A stretch of DNA of 64,000 nucleotides from Candidatus Woykebacteria bacterium RBG_13_40_15 (GCA_001816655.1 MHCP01000015.1:72836-136835), one strand, 5' to 3'; positions 38,729 to 48,502 are shown, counted from the first letter of the stretch. Notes: a model not told the origin generated them from the sequence alone. Numbers and translations are program-made.

Positions 38729-39541
38729 ATGCAAATAACAGCGGAAAATTTTACATTGCTAGCCAATTTAATACAGACTTCAAAAAAGATTTTGATTTTT
38801 GTTGGGGAAAATCCTAGTATTGATTGCCTAGCCGCTGCTATATTTCTCGAAGAAAATCTCTCGGGTGAAAATAAAAGCCTTGAAGTCGTTGCTTCAGGGA
38901 ATATACCAGATAGTTTCAAATCTTTTTCAGAAAAGATTTCAAATAAGGCAAGTGCTAAAAAACTAGTTATATCTTTTAATTGGAAGGAATTAGCTGTGGA
39001 AAAAGTTTCTTACAATTTGGAAGGTGATAATTTTAACTTTATTGTCACTCCAAGAAACAGAAAAATTAGCGGCGAGGAAGTAAAAATTTCTTACCAGGGA
39101 CAGGAAGAAGATTTAATTATCGTTTTAGGTGTTTCCGCTTTGTCGGAGCTTGAGTATTTTTCAGGAAGTAGTAGTGATAAGCCAATGATCAATATCGATA
39201 AAAGTAACAAAAACGAGCTTTTTGGGACTTTGAATTTCGTAAACTCTCAGGCAGATAGCATATCAGCAATTGTTGCGTCTATTTTTGAGAAAGCAAATTT
39301 ACCAGTAAAACTAGCTACTAGTGGAGACTTACTAATTTTGGGAATTCGATCAGCAACAAATAATTTCAACAATGTTTTAGATCCGGCAACTTTTGAGGCG
39401 GCCGCTTTTGGCGCCCGATTAAAAGAGAGAGTAGAAGAAAGGGATAATTTAAAACCAAAGGAGGAGCTAAAGGAAGAAACAAATATACCGGCTGATTGGC
39501 TTGCCCCGAAAGTTTTGCATTCGAAAGAAATTCATAACTAG
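38729..39541 (+). CDS. Degenerate DHH-family phosphoesterase-like protein
   Basis: 270 residues between infB and rpsO, exactly where nrnA (nanoRNase, DHH family) sits in many bacteria. The start KKILIFVGENPSIDCLAAAIFLEENL mimics the DHH opening (xHxxPDxDxxxSxxxL) but lacks the metal-binding His and Asp pair, and no DHH triad appears later. The late segment SGDLLILGIRSATNNFNN aligns with the usual DHHA1 part in position only. It is most likely a catalytically dead or repurposed homolog. Ends with KEELKEETNIPADWLAPKVLH, a linear tail. Confidence 0.6.
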   Translation: MQITAENFTLLANLIQTSKKILIFVGENPSIDCLAAAIFLEENLSGENKSLEVVASGNIPDSFKSFSEKISNKASAKKLVISFNWKELAVEKVSYNLEGDNFNFIVTPRNRKISGEEVKISYQGQEEDLIIVLGVSALSELEYFSGSSSDKPMINIDKSNKNELFGTLNFVNSQADSISAIVASIFEKANLPVKLATSGDLLILGIRSATNNFNNVLDPATFEAAAFGARLKERVEERDNLKPKEELKEETNIPADWLAPKVLHSKEIHN

Positions 39542-39589
39542 CTTCCATCTTGAAGCTACATTTGTTATACTGAAATTGAATTAAAAATT

Positions 39590-39859
39590 ATGTCGCTTGA
39601 AAAAGAAGAAAAAAAGAAAATATTGGAGGAATTTGCCCAGCACCAAGGTGATACAGGAAGCCCAGAGGTGCAAATTGCTCTTTTGACCGAAAGAATAAAA
39701 AGACTAACGGAACATTTGAAGGGTCATAAAGGGGATGTTCATTCCCGAAGGGGCCTACTTCAAATGGTTAATAAGAGGCGTAGGATCCTCATGTATCTAA
39801 CAAGAAAAGACCCAGACCGATATAAGGGTATAGTTGAAAAAGTTGGCCTTCATAAGTAA
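39590..39859 (+). CDS. rpsO: Ribosomal protein S15
   Basis: 89 residues, normal. Motifs: FAQHQGDTGSPEVQIALLTERI, LTEHLKGHKGDVHSRRGLL and VNKRRRILMYLTRKD, all typical. An extended -10, TGTTATACT, is found about 18 bases before the ATG. S15 binds 16S rRNA and pairs naturally with pnp in one operon. Confidence 0.97.
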   Translation: MSLEKEEKKKILEEFAQHQGDTGSPEVQIALLTERIKRLTEHLKGHKGDVHSRRGLLQMVNKRRRILMYLTRKDPDRYKGIVEKVGLHK

Positions 39860-39893
39860 GTCACTTGCACATATATAGTAAAATAGTTAAACC

Positions 39894-39985
39894 GAGAATC
39901 AAGGCAACTTGATAGGGGAGAAGTGATCTATAATCAATCTAAGTTGGTTGTAGGTCATGGCTCCCCGTATCTCTTCTTGATTCTC
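39894..39985 (+). promoter_or_regulatory. Long stem-loop in the rpsO-pnp intergenic region
   Basis: GAGAATCAAG (39894-39903) pairs with CTTGATTCTC (39976-39985); inside, GATAGGGGAG pairs with CTCCCC and ATC. The whole 92-base space is one hairpin, 16 bases before the pnp start. In E. coli a comparable leader hairpin is cut by RNase III and lets PNPase repress its own mRNA; similar control is likely here. Confidence 0.75.
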
Positions 39986-40001
39986 CAAGATAAAAAATTT
40001 C

Positions 40002-42077
40002 ATGGATAGAAGAAAATTAATAAAAAAAGAAATAACTTGGGCAGGCAAAACCCTGTCGCTGCAGTATGGAAAAATTGCGGAACAAGCGGATAGCGCTATT
40101 TTGGCCCGTTATGGCGACACTATGGTTTTGGCTACTGTGGTTTCAGCGCCGCCGCGTGAGGACGTGGACTTCTTCCCTTTAAGCGTTGACTATGAAGAGA
40201 AGCTTTATGCAGCGGGTCGAATTTCTACATCCCGGTTTATAAAAAGGGAGGGGCGCCCAACAGACGAAGCAATTTTGAACGGTAGATTAATTGACCGTTC
40301 AATAAGACCTCTTTTCCCTAAGGATTATTCGAATGAGGTGCAGGTAATAGTAACTGTTTTATCGTACGATCAAGAGAATGATCCAGATATTCCTTCGCTA
40401 CTTGCTACGAGCGCTGTTTTGCAAACCTCCCCTATTCCTTGGGACGGCGAACTTGTTGGGGTTAGAGTTGGTTTTGGCAATGGGGGCTTTCTTTTAAACC
40501 CAACAAAAAACGAAGAGTCATTTTCAGACATGTCTCTAACTGTTTCTTTCAACAAGGAAAAAGTCGTAATGATTGAGTGTGGGGCCAATGAGATAGCCGA
40601 AGATGTTATTTTGGAGGCTTTAAAGTTTGGTAGAGAACAAGCAAAGCCGGCGCTCGAGATGATTAGTGAACTAGTAACCGAGGTTGGAGCTGAAAAAGCA
40701 AAAGTCGAAAAAGAAAAAATAGATGAAAAACTCGAAGCAGAAATTGTCTCTTTTATTAAAGAGAATTTCAAAAAAGACCTCTTTGATCCTGATAAAAGTG
40801 GCAAGGAAAGCGTCTTCGAGGACATGAAAGAGAATTTGTACGAAAAATTTGAGGGGAAGCTGACAAAGACTGAAATGAGTAAGATTTTCGATACGACAGT
40901 TAAAAAAATGGTTCGTGAAAATATTGTTCAGGACGAGAAAAGACCCGATAACCGCCCTCTAACGGAGGTAAGACCAATAGAAATTGAGGTTGGGGTTTTG
41001 CCCCGCACACATGGGTCGGCTATTTTTAGACGAGGGGACACTCAGGTTTTGAGTGTAGCGACGCTGGGTTCGACCTCCTTGGAACAATTAATAGAGGGAA
41101 TGGAAGGGGAAGCGAAAAAGCGATTCATGCATCACTATACTTTTCCTCCCTTTTCCACCGGAGAGGTTCGCCGCTTAGGGTCTCCAGGAAGGAGAGAAAT
41201 TGGGCACGGGGTTTTAGCAGAAAAATCCCTAGTCCCTGTAATTCCTGAGGATGACAAATTTCCATATACTATCAGAGTAGTATCCGAAGTCTTGTCTTCC
41301 TCTGGTTCGACATCTATGGGAAGTATTTGCGGTTCAGTTCTTGCCCTGATGGACGCTGGGGTTCCAATTGCAGCACCTGTTTCTGGTATAGCCATGGGGT
41401 TGGTAATTGAAGGAGAGAAATACAAAATCTTAACAGATCTACAAGCGTTGGAAGATTTTTATGGGGATATGGATTTTAAAATTGCTGGGACTACCAAAGG
41501 GGTTACAGGAATTCAGCTTGACGTAAAAATCGATGGCTTAAACGATAAAATTATATCAGAAACCCTTTCAAGGGCAAAAGAAGGAAGAGCCTTTATACTC
41601 GACCAGATGTTAAAAGCTTTGCCAAAATCAAGAGAAGATATCTCAAAATACGCACCAAAAGTAATGGTTGTTAACATTCCTCAGAAAAAGATAGGCGAGG
41701 TTATTGGTAGTGGTGGTAAAACAATTAATAGAATAATTGACGAAACAGGTGCAGCAATTGATATTGATGATGACGGGACAGTCCACATAACAAGCACGAC
41801 AGAGGAGGGCTTGAACAAAGCAGCGGATTGGATAAAAGGACTCACTCATGAAGTTCGCCCCGGCGAAATCTATGAGGGAACCGTAAAGAGAATAATGCCG
41901 TTTGGGGCAATGGTCGAAATTTTACCTGGAAAAGAAGGGTTGGTACATATTTCTCAGCTGGCTACATACCGGGTTGAAGACATTAACAAAGAAGTGGAAG
42001 CTGGCCAGAAATTTAAAGTAAAAGTACTTGAGATTGATCATCAAGGACGAGTAAACCTCACCCGCAAAGGGGTATAA
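40002..42077 (+). CDS. pnp: Polyribonucleotide nucleotidyltransferase (PNPase)
   Basis: 691 residues. Two RNase PH domains (first: ATVVSAPPREDVDFFPLSVDYEEK; second: FPPFSTGEVRRLGSPGRREIGHG, the conserved core), KH domain IGEVIGSGGKTINRIIDETG, and S1 domain YEGTVKRIMPFGAMVEILPG. It phosphorolytically degrades RNA 3' to 5'. It is followed by udg 10 bases later and then RNase J, so RNA decay enzymes are clustered. Confidence 0.98.
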   Translation: MDRRKLIKKEITWAGKTLSLQYGKIAEQADSAILARYGDTMVLATVVSAPPREDVDFFPLSVDYEEKLYAAGRISTSRFIKREGRPTDEAILNGRLIDRSIRPLFPKDYSNEVQVIVTVLSYDQENDPDIPSLLATSAVLQTSPIPWDGELVGVRVGFGNGGFLLNPTKNEESFSDMSLTVSFNKEKVVMIECGANEIAEDVILEALKFGREQAKPALEMISELVTEVGAEKAKVEKEKIDEKLEAEIVSFIKENFKKDLFDPDKSGKESVFEDMKENLYEKFEGKLTKTEMSKIFDTTVKKMVRENIVQDEKRPDNRPLTEVRPIEIEVGVLPRTHGSAIFRRGDTQVLSVATLGSTSLEQLIEGMEGEAKKRFMHHYTFPPFSTGEVRRLGSPGRREIGHGVLAEKSLVPVIPEDDKFPYTIRVVSEVLSSSGSTSMGSICGSVLALMDAGVPIAAPVSGIAMGLVIEGEKYKILTDLQALEDFYGDMDFKIAGTTKGVTGIQLDVKIDGLNDKIISETLSRAKEGRAFILDQMLKALPKSREDISKYAPKVMVVNIPQKKIGEVIGSGGKTINRIIDETGAAIDIDDDGTVHITSTTEEGLNKAADWIKGLTHEVRPGEIYEGTVKRIMPFGAMVEILPGKEGLVHISQLATYRVEDINKEVEAGQKFKVKVLEIDHQGRVNLTRKGV

Positions 42078-42087
42078 GTTTTCTTTA

Positions 42088-42699
42088 ATGGAAAAAAGCA
42101 GACTTTTACAGCTAGCCAAACAAATTGAAGTTTGCCGCCGTTGCGATTTATATAAAGGTGCAAAAAACGCAGTTCCCGGCGAAGGAAATCCCAAAACAGG
42201 CATTTTATTTATAGGGGAAGCCCCTGGTTTTAATGAAGATATCCAGGGTTTACCATTTGTCGGCAATGCTGGTAAATACTTAGATAATTTGCTAACAAAG
42301 ATAGGTTTAAGTCGAGGGGATGTTTTTATAACAAACATGGTGAAGCACCGACCACCTGAGAATCGGGATCCTAGTTTTGGTGAAATTGCAGCTTGTAATG
42401 CATGGTTGGAGGAGCAACTGACAATAATAGAGCCAAAGGTTATTGTTACATTGGGTAGGCTAAGTTTAAATTATTTTTTGCCAAACGCAAAAATATCAGA
42501 TGTTCATGGGCATCCGTATCGTGTCCGAAATTATATTGTTTTACCGATGTATCATCCAGCAGCTGCTTTAAGGAGTATGCAGATAACAACAGAATTAGAG
42601 AGCGATTTTCAAAAAAACCTAGAATTACTAAATAATCCAGATCTTAGCAAGCATATTACGGAATCGTATCAGGACAGCGGGCAGGCCAGCCTTTTTTAA
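42088..42699 (+). CDS. Uracil-DNA glycosylase, family 4 (iron-sulfur type)
   Basis: 203 residues. CRRCDLYK near the N-terminus supplies the first two cluster Cys; GEAPGFNEDIQGLPFVGNAGKYL is the family 4 active-site motif; AACNAWLEEQL supplies another Cys; the C-terminal motif is YHPAAALRS. It removes uracil from DNA at the start of base excision repair. Set between pnp and RNase J. Confidence 0.92.
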   Translation: MEKSRLLQLAKQIEVCRRCDLYKGAKNAVPGEGNPKTGILFIGEAPGFNEDIQGLPFVGNAGKYLDNLLTKIGLSRGDVFITNMVKHRPPENRDPSFGEIAACNAWLEEQLTIIEPKVIVTLGRLSLNYFLPNAKISDVHGHPYRVRNYIVLPMYHPAAALRSMQITTELESDFQKNLELLNNPDLSKHITESYQDSGQASLF

Positions 42700-42701
42700 A
42701 T

Positions 42702-44399
42702 ATGAGTAAAAAATTTAAATTAAATGAAAATAGAAGCTATTACGGTAGAGGAAAGTTGAAATTTTTGCCGCTTGGAGGTAATGGTCAAGTGACAAAAAAC
42801 ATGTTCGTTTACGAATATGGCAGTGATATTTTATTAATTGATTGCGGTATGGGTTTCCCAAGTGAAATGCTCTACGGTGTTGATATGGTTATCCCAGATA
42901 TTTCTTACCTTGCTGATAAACGTAATAAAATAAGAGCATTCCTAATTACCCATGGACACGAAGACCATATTGGGGCTCTGCCGTATATTATTGATAAAAT
43001 TTCTGTTCCAATTTATGCCACGAAGCTAACAATTGGGTTAATAAAAGCCAGATTAAAAGAAGCAGGAAAACTTAATTTTGCTAATTTTGTTCAAGTAGAG
43101 CCTGGAAAAAGATATCAAATCGGCTCCTTTTCAGTAGAACCTTTCCAAGTAAGCCATTCGATTCCCGATTCGGTTGGCTACTACTTAAGTACACCCTTAG
43201 GTAGCTTCGTTCATACGGGGGATTACAAATTTGACTGGAGCCCGATTGATGGAAGAACCACTGATGTTGAGCGGTTAACAGAGTACGGTAAAAAAGGAGT
43301 GCTGGCGCTGATGAGCGATTGTTTAAGAAGTGAGAAACCAGGAACTACATTGTCGGAGGCGGATATTGGAAAAAATTTTGAAGAGGCAATGAGGGAAACA
43401 AGCGGGAGAGTAATCATCACAACCTTTTCCTCCAATGTTTCAAGAATACAGCAAGGTATAGATGCCAGTATAAAAAACAATCGCAAGGTATCAATTGCCG
43501 GAAGAAGTATGGAACAAAACGTAAAAGTTGCAATAGATTTGGGTTATTTGAAAATTCCAAAAGATGTAGTAGTAGGCTTAAATCAAATAGACAAAATCCC
43601 CGACAGAAACCTAACTTTAATTGTCGCTGGAAGTCAGGGTCAACCAGGAAGTAGCTTATCGAGGATTGCAGCTAGCGAACACAAATTTATCAATATAAAA
43701 AAAGGGGACTTAATTATTTTTTCTGCTGACCCGATTCCTGGAAATCAAGACTCTGTATATGAGATGATTGACAATCTTTCAAAACTCGGGGCAATAATAA
43801 AATACTCTGATATAACTTCTGATTTTCACGTATCTGGGCATGCGTCACAAAGTGAACTGATGCTTATGCTTTCACTGGTTAGACCAAAATACTTGGTCCC
43901 AATTTCAGGCATGCACCGGCAGATGCAACAGTATGCACTGCTTGCAAGAGGAAACGGAATACCTTCTCAAAATATATTTGTTGTTGACGAAGGTGGCCTA
44001 ATAGAATTTGACGAACATGGTGCAAGAACCTGTGGTGAAGTAGAAACAACCAATGTTTTTGTGGACGGAATTGGCGTTGGGGACGTTGGCTCAATAGTTC
44101 TTAGAGACAGGAAAACTTTAGCTGAAGAGGGAATTGTAGTAGTGATAATTACGATCCATAAAAAAACAAGCCAATTGATTGAGGAGCCGGAGATTGTTTC
44201 ACGAGGCTTCGTTTATATGAGAGAAAGCGAGGATCTTATGAAAGAAGCAGTAAAAGTAGTAAAAAAGAGCATAGGAAACAATGGAAGAATTAAAAATTGG
44301 ATGGTTATCCGCGAAAGAGTAACAGAGGACCTTGAAAAATTTCTTTTCCAAAAAACCGCCCGCCGCCCAATGGTCCTGCCAGTGATTATTGATGTTTAA
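42702..44399 (+). CDS. rnj: Ribonuclease J
   Basis: 565 residues, metallo-beta-lactamase and beta-CASP fold. Metal motif HGHEDHIGALPYI, VSHSIPDSVGYYL, HTGDYKFDWSPIDGR, beta-CASP FSSNVSRIQQGIDAS and VSGHASQSELMLML. It is a 5'-3' exo- and endoribonuclease for mRNA decay and rRNA maturation. It starts 2 bases after udg, so it shares the pnp operon. Confidence 0.95.
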   Translation: MSKKFKLNENRSYYGRGKLKFLPLGGNGQVTKNMFVYEYGSDILLIDCGMGFPSEMLYGVDMVIPDISYLADKRNKIRAFLITHGHEDHIGALPYIIDKISVPIYATKLTIGLIKARLKEAGKLNFANFVQVEPGKRYQIGSFSVEPFQVSHSIPDSVGYYLSTPLGSFVHTGDYKFDWSPIDGRTTDVERLTEYGKKGVLALMSDCLRSEKPGTTLSEADIGKNFEEAMRETSGRVIITTFSSNVSRIQQGIDASIKNNRKVSIAGRSMEQNVKVAIDLGYLKIPKDVVVGLNQIDKIPDRNLTLIVAGSQGQPGSSLSRIAASEHKFINIKKGDLIIFSADPIPGNQDSVYEMIDNLSKLGAIIKYSDITSDFHVSGHASQSELMLMLSLVRPKYLVPISGMHRQMQQYALLARGNGIPSQNIFVVDEGGLIEFDEHGARTCGEVETTNVFVDGIGVGDVGSIVLRDRKTLAEEGIVVVIITIHKKTSQLIEEPEIVSRGFVYMRESEDLMKEAVKVVKKSIGNNGRIKNWMVIRERVTEDLEKFLFQKTARRPMVLPVIIDV

Positions 44400-44432
44400 C
44401 CTGACGTATCCTCTATCGTTTCACTTACTTTC

Positions 44433-45032
44433 CTAAAGTGCTCCGCACTTAAATAAAATAACCCCCCCTTCCTGATCATAGTAATACTCATCTGTAAAAG
44501 ATTCTGGAGCAACTTCTTCGTCGGCACCAAACCCGTATATTTCCTTTAACTGGGGGAGGGTGTACCTGGGAGCCCAAGTCATGGGCTGTTTTTTGAATCG
44601 ATGGGCGATTTCTTCTGCCTGCTTTTGGATTTCTGAAACCCAAGCTGTACCGTTTTTAATTATGATTTTAACATCCAATTCCCGACTGTCCGCTCGTTCA
44701 ACAACTTCGCCCAATTGCCTTCCGAGTTCTTGATTTTCAGGTGAAAGAGTATCGTAATCAATCATTATATATGCAAATCCCGTTTGGACGCTTTCTTTAT
44801 TTGCTGAGGTAGATCGTGTATGGACATTTTTATCGTATAATTCTTCGCACGCTGTTACTAGAGGAGTCTCAACTATGTCTCTTATATCTTCTCTCTTTCG
44901 GATTGGCCGGTAACTTTGTTTAATAGGCGCGACTTCATCTAATCTGACTGGTGTTTCTTCAGGCCTCTCAAGGTCAGGATTTTGTGTTTGCGGGCCGATT
45001 TCCTCTGGTGAAGGGCCGGGTATTTCGCTCAT
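44433..45032 (-). CDS. Hypothetical protein (199 aa)
   Basis: Minus-strand gene between two plus-strand operons. The first 50 residues are Pro/Glu-rich and probably disordered (PGPSPEEIGPQTQNPDLERPEE). The rest is mixed alpha/beta: FAYIMIDYDTLSPENQELGR, LDVKIIIKNGTAWVSEIQKQAEEIAHRF, YYYDQEGGVILFKCGAL. No motif, signal or membrane span was recognised. Confidence 0.6.
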   Translation of the reverse strand: MSEIPGPSPEEIGPQTQNPDLERPEETPVRLDEVAPIKQSYRPIRKREDIRDIVETPLVTACEELYDKNVHTRSTSANKESVQTGFAYIMIDYDTLSPENQELGRQLGEVVERADSRELDVKIIIKNGTAWVSEIQKQAEEIAHRFKKQPMTWAPRYTLPQLKEIYGFGADEEVAPESFTDEYYYDQEGGVILFKCGAL

Positions 45033-45102
45033 GATTTAATTATTGCTGCAGGAGAAGAAGTAAGTCAAATTAATAAACGATGGTCTTGAAGCAGTCATTA
45101 GC

Positions 45103-45131
45103 TTGAACCCCAGAGTAATTGAGGGTATAAT
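45103..45131 (+). promoter_or_regulatory. Promoter of ftsK
   Basis: TTGAAC, 17-base spacer, TATAAT. The ATG at 45141 is 10 bases after the -10, so the mRNA would be almost leaderless. Confidence 0.75.
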
Positions 45132-45140
45132 TACCTCACA

Positions 45141-47237
45141 ATGCCCTATCGTCGAAGAAAGTACTCAACAGGTTTTTCAAAGATCAAGCTAAAGAAAAAG
45201 ACTTTCCAAGCACTGGCGGGATTGGTTTTTATTTTGGCTGCGGGTATTACTTTGCTTTCACTTTTCAGTGTTTCATATCCAGCAGTTCTGCTACACGAAC
45301 AACTTGTAAAATATTTCGGGTTTATTACGCCACTTCTGCCAATTGCCCTAACAGTAGCTGGACTCTTCCTTTTGAAAGTAAAGCTACCAATCACTGGGGC
45401 GAACAGTGTGGCTGGGCTATATCTATTCCTGCTTTCGATCCTTTCGTTGGTGGCCACCTTTTCCCCAGCAAAAGGGGGAGTTGTTGGTCAGTCTATCGCT
45501 GATATCTTAAGTCAAACACTTTCCAAGCCAGGGGCCTTTTTTACCTTTTTTATTTTGATGCTTGTTTCGATTGTGGTCTTTTTCAACACATCTCTCGAGA
45601 CGCTAATAAACGTTCTTGGGCTTGCCGGTTCTGCTACCCTTTCTTTTCTTAAAGCCGTATTTGCCGGAAAAGAAGGAGAGGAAGAAGAAAAAGAACCAAC
45701 ATTTACTACGAGAGGTTTAGATAATCAAGCGAAGGCCGAAAAAGAAGAGGAACTTCCTAGTATGAAAGCTCCGATAACTAATTTGCCTGGAAGCGAAGAC
45801 GTTTGGGAATACCCCCCCATTGATTTGTTGACAGATAGTCTTGGTGCGAAAGCAACCCGTGGGGATATAAAACAAAGTGCAGCAATTATTGAGAAAACTT
45901 TAGAATCGTTTGGTATTCAAGCAAAAGTTGTTGAGGTAAATATGGGTCCGGCTGTTACCCAATACGCACTCGAAATTGCACTCGGAACAAAACTAACAAA
46001 AATTACCTCTTTAGCCAATGATATTGCCTTGGCGCTAGCCGCTCCTACGGGGACAGTTCGTATAGAAGCGCCAATTCCTGGAAAATCATTAGTTGGTATA
46101 GAAGTACCAAACCTGACATTAGAAATAGTACCGCTTAAAAACGTCTTAACCTCCGCACAAATGCAAAAAGCGAAATCAAAGGTAGAACTTGCGCTGGGCT
46201 TAGATGTTTCTGGCCAATCAGTGGTTGATGACTTAGCTCGAATGCCTCATATGCTTATAGCAGGTAGTACTGGTTCTGGTAAAAGTGTAGCGATCAATGC
46301 CTTTATCGCAACAATTTTGTTCCGGGCCTCTCCCAACGAAGTAAAATTTATTTTAGTCGATCCAAAAATAGTCGAGCTTTCAAATTGGACGGGCATTCCC
46401 CATCTCCTAACCCCCGTTATTAATGAGCCGGAAAAGGTACTCTCGGCACTTCGTTGGGCAATTGGGGAAATGGAAAAAAGATACAAATTATTTGCGGAAA
46501 TAGGGGCACGCAACATAAATATGTATAACGAGATGAGCGGCTTCCAAGCCTTGCCCTATATAGTTATTATTATCGACGAGTTGGCAGATATCATGCTGTT
46601 TGCTCCAGTCGAGGTTGAAGATGCTATCACTAGACTTGCCCAAATGTCCCGAGCTGTCGGGATCCATATGATTTTGGCAACACAACGCCCAAGTGTCGAT
46701 GTTTTGACAGGATTGATAAAAGCCAATATTCCCTGCCGGGTTTCATTTAATGTCACAAGTCAGATTGACAGCCGGGTAATTATTGACCAGGTTGGTTCCG
46801 AAAAATTACTGGGAAGGGGAGATATGCTTTATGTTCCGCCAGACGCATCGAAGCCATCAAGAATCCAGGGAGTTTTTGTCTCGGAGCCGGAAATAAACAG
46901 GTTGATTGGCTTCTTAAAGAAATCCGGAATAGAACCTCAATATACCGAAGAGGTAACGACAACCCCGGTTTCAAAATTAGCCGGTAAGAAAGGGACAGAA
47001 GATGAACTTTTTGAAGAAGCGGTAAAAGCTGTTGTTCAATACGACCGTGCAAGCGCGTCATTATTGCAGAGACGTTTACGTATCGGTTACGCAAGGGCAG
47101 CAAGGCTTTTAGACGAGTTAGAAGGTGCTGGTGTTGTGGGAGTAGCCGATGGTAGTAAGGCGCGAGACGTTTTGGTAAAAGATGCGGAAAGAGTAATAGG
47201 TAGCGCGTCCAAGGAGGGATCTGAAGAAAAAGGCTAA
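45141..47237 (+). CDS. ftsK: DNA translocase FtsK/SpoIIIE
   Basis: 698 residues. Four hydrophobic spans in the first 180, a short acidic linker, then alpha/beta motor domains with AGSTGSGKSVAINAFI (Walker A) and YIVIIIDELADIM (Walker B), and a C-terminal gamma winged helix (SASLLQRRLRIGYARAARLLDELEGAGVV). It pumps DNA through the closing septum and activates dimer resolution. A short linker is usual in reduced genomes. Confidence 0.95.
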   Translation: MPYRRRKYSTGFSKIKLKKKTFQALAGLVFILAAGITLLSLFSVSYPAVLLHEQLVKYFGFITPLLPIALTVAGLFLLKVKLPITGANSVAGLYLFLLSILSLVATFSPAKGGVVGQSIADILSQTLSKPGAFFTFFILMLVSIVVFFNTSLETLINVLGLAGSATLSFLKAVFAGKEGEEEEKEPTFTTRGLDNQAKAEKEEELPSMKAPITNLPGSEDVWEYPPIDLLTDSLGAKATRGDIKQSAAIIEKTLESFGIQAKVVEVNMGPAVTQYALEIALGTKLTKITSLANDIALALAAPTGTVRIEAPIPGKSLVGIEVPNLTLEIVPLKNVLTSAQMQKAKSKVELALGLDVSGQSVVDDLARMPHMLIAGSTGSGKSVAINAFIATILFRASPNEVKFILVDPKIVELSNWTGIPHLLTPVINEPEKVLSALRWAIGEMEKRYKLFAEIGARNINMYNEMSGFQALPYIVIIIDELADIMLFAPVEVEDAITRLAQMSRAVGIHMILATQRPSVDVLTGLIKANIPCRVSFNVTSQIDSRVIIDQVGSEKLLGRGDMLYVPPDASKPSRIQGVFVSEPEINRLIGFLKKSGIEPQYTEEVTTTPVSKLAGKKGTEDELFEEAVKAVVQYDRASASLLQRRLRIGYARAARLLDELEGAGVVGVADGSKARDVLVKDAERVIGSASKEGSEEKG

Positions 47238-47253
47238 AAATTGGTAGGTTTTT

Positions 47254-48147
47254 ATGAGGACAGTAGGTGAAATTTTAAGTGAGGCCAGGAATAAAAGAAA
47301 CCTAAGCTATGAGCAGGTTGAAAAAGAAACAAAGATCCGGAAAAAAATAATTAAGATTCTGGAAGAAAGTGACTGGAGTAGCCTCCCCCCAACTTACATC
47401 AAAGGGCTCTTAAAAAACTATTCAAGTTATTTAGGATTGGAAGAAAAAAGAATTCTAGCTTTTTTCAGAAGGGAATACGATGAGAAAAAATCCCTATCGG
47501 GAGTAAAACCTGTGGCAAAATTACGTACTGGTTTTCGATTTACCCCTGGTGTTGTTACAGCCTTTTTGTTTGGCCTGGTCACACTGGCAGTAGTTTGGTA
47601 TTTATTTTCCCAGTACCAGTCTTTTACAGCGCCCCCGAAATTGGAGATTTTAGAACCCAAAGACAATATAAAAATTTCTTCCATGGAGGTCAATGTCGTT
47701 GGGCGTACTTGGAGCGATTCAATTTTAAAAATTAACGGCGAAACAGTGCAAGTTTCTCCCGGAGGTACTTTTTCAGTTGCTGTTGGACTAAAAGAAGGTA
47801 ATAACACCTTGACGATTACCGCGGCTAATAGATTTGGAAAAATTAGTAAAGTTACAAGGACTATTTTGGTCGAATTAACAAAACAAAAAACAAGCACATC
47901 TTCAAGCGAGAAAAATCTGAGCCTTACCCTACAAATTCTGAATAAATCTACCTTCGTAACAGTTGAGGGGGATGGAAAAGTATTTTTCGAAGGGCTAATG
48001 TTAGCGAATACAAAAAAGGAATTTACAGCAAAAGAAAAAATCAAAATCAAGACCGAAAATGGAGCCACAACAAAAGTGGTAATCGATGGGCAAGAATTAA
48101 TTTTAGGAAAAGAGGGAGAAAAGGTGGAAAAAGACTTTACCCTATAG
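47254..48147 (+). CDS. RodZ-like membrane protein with HTH and Ig-like domain
   Basis: 297 residues. N-terminal HTH_25 (VGEILSEARNKRNLSYEQVEKETKI and LPPTYIKGLLKNYSSYLGL), a transmembrane helix around residues 101-123 (GVVTAFLFGLVTLAVVWYLF), then an extracellular Ig/glucodextranase-like domain (VNVVGRTWSDSILKINGETV, VGLKEGNNTLTITAANRFG). RodZ links MreB to the wall machinery; here it follows ftsK by 16 bases. The last domain is probably beta-rich. Confidence 0.8.
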   Translation: MRTVGEILSEARNKRNLSYEQVEKETKIRKKIIKILEESDWSSLPPTYIKGLLKNYSSYLGLEEKRILAFFRREYDEKKSLSGVKPVAKLRTGFRFTPGVVTAFLFGLVTLAVVWYLFSQYQSFTAPPKLEILEPKDNIKISSMEVNVVGRTWSDSILKINGETVQVSPGGTFSVAVGLKEGNNTLTITAANRFGKISKVTRTILVELTKQKTSTSSSEKNLSLTLQILNKSTFVTVEGDGKVFFEGLMLANTKKEFTAKEKIKIKTENGATTKVVIDGQELILGKEGEKVEKDFTL

Positions 48148-48160
48148 GTAAAAATAACTC

Positions 48161-48189
48161 TTGCTAACAATATAGAAACTTGCTATTCT
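48161..48189 (+). promoter_or_regulatory. Promoter of the 48218-48794 gene pair
   Basis: TTGCTA, 17-base spacer, TATTCT, 28 bases before ATG 48218. Confidence 0.5.
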
Positions 48190-48217
48190 TGCTCTACTTT
48201 AAAAATAAACTGCTCTA

Positions 48218-48502
48218 ATGGACGCAACAACTTTTCTTCTTGTAATTATATTTTTAGTCGCGGTCGTTTTAATAGCGGTTGGAGTTTATCTAATCATTGT
48301 TCTAACTGAATTCCGAGCCACAATACGTCACACGAATAAAATCTTAGCTCACGTGGATTCCCTTCTTGAAATCGTAGATAATAAAATTGCCCGGCCAGCA
48401 AGTTCATTGGTTGGAATTTTGGGAGTAGTAAAGGACGTAGCCGATTTATTTAAAGATTTCCAAAATAAAGTGCATAAACATGGAGAATCACACGAGCGAT
48501 AA
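48218..48502 (+). CDS. Small membrane-anchored coiled-coil protein (DUF948-like)
   Basis: 94 residues: an N-terminal transmembrane helix (FLLVIIFLVAVVLIAVGVYLIIV) and an amphipathic region (IRHTNKILAHVDSLLEIVDNKI) like DUF948 proteins. Overlaps the next gene by 23 bases, so both are translated together. Role unknown, perhaps envelope-associated. Confidence 0.6.
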   Translation: MDATTFLLVIIFLVAVVLIAVGVYLIIVLTEFRATIRHTNKILAHVDSLLEIVDNKIARPASSLVGILGVVKDVADLFKDFQNKVHKHGESHER

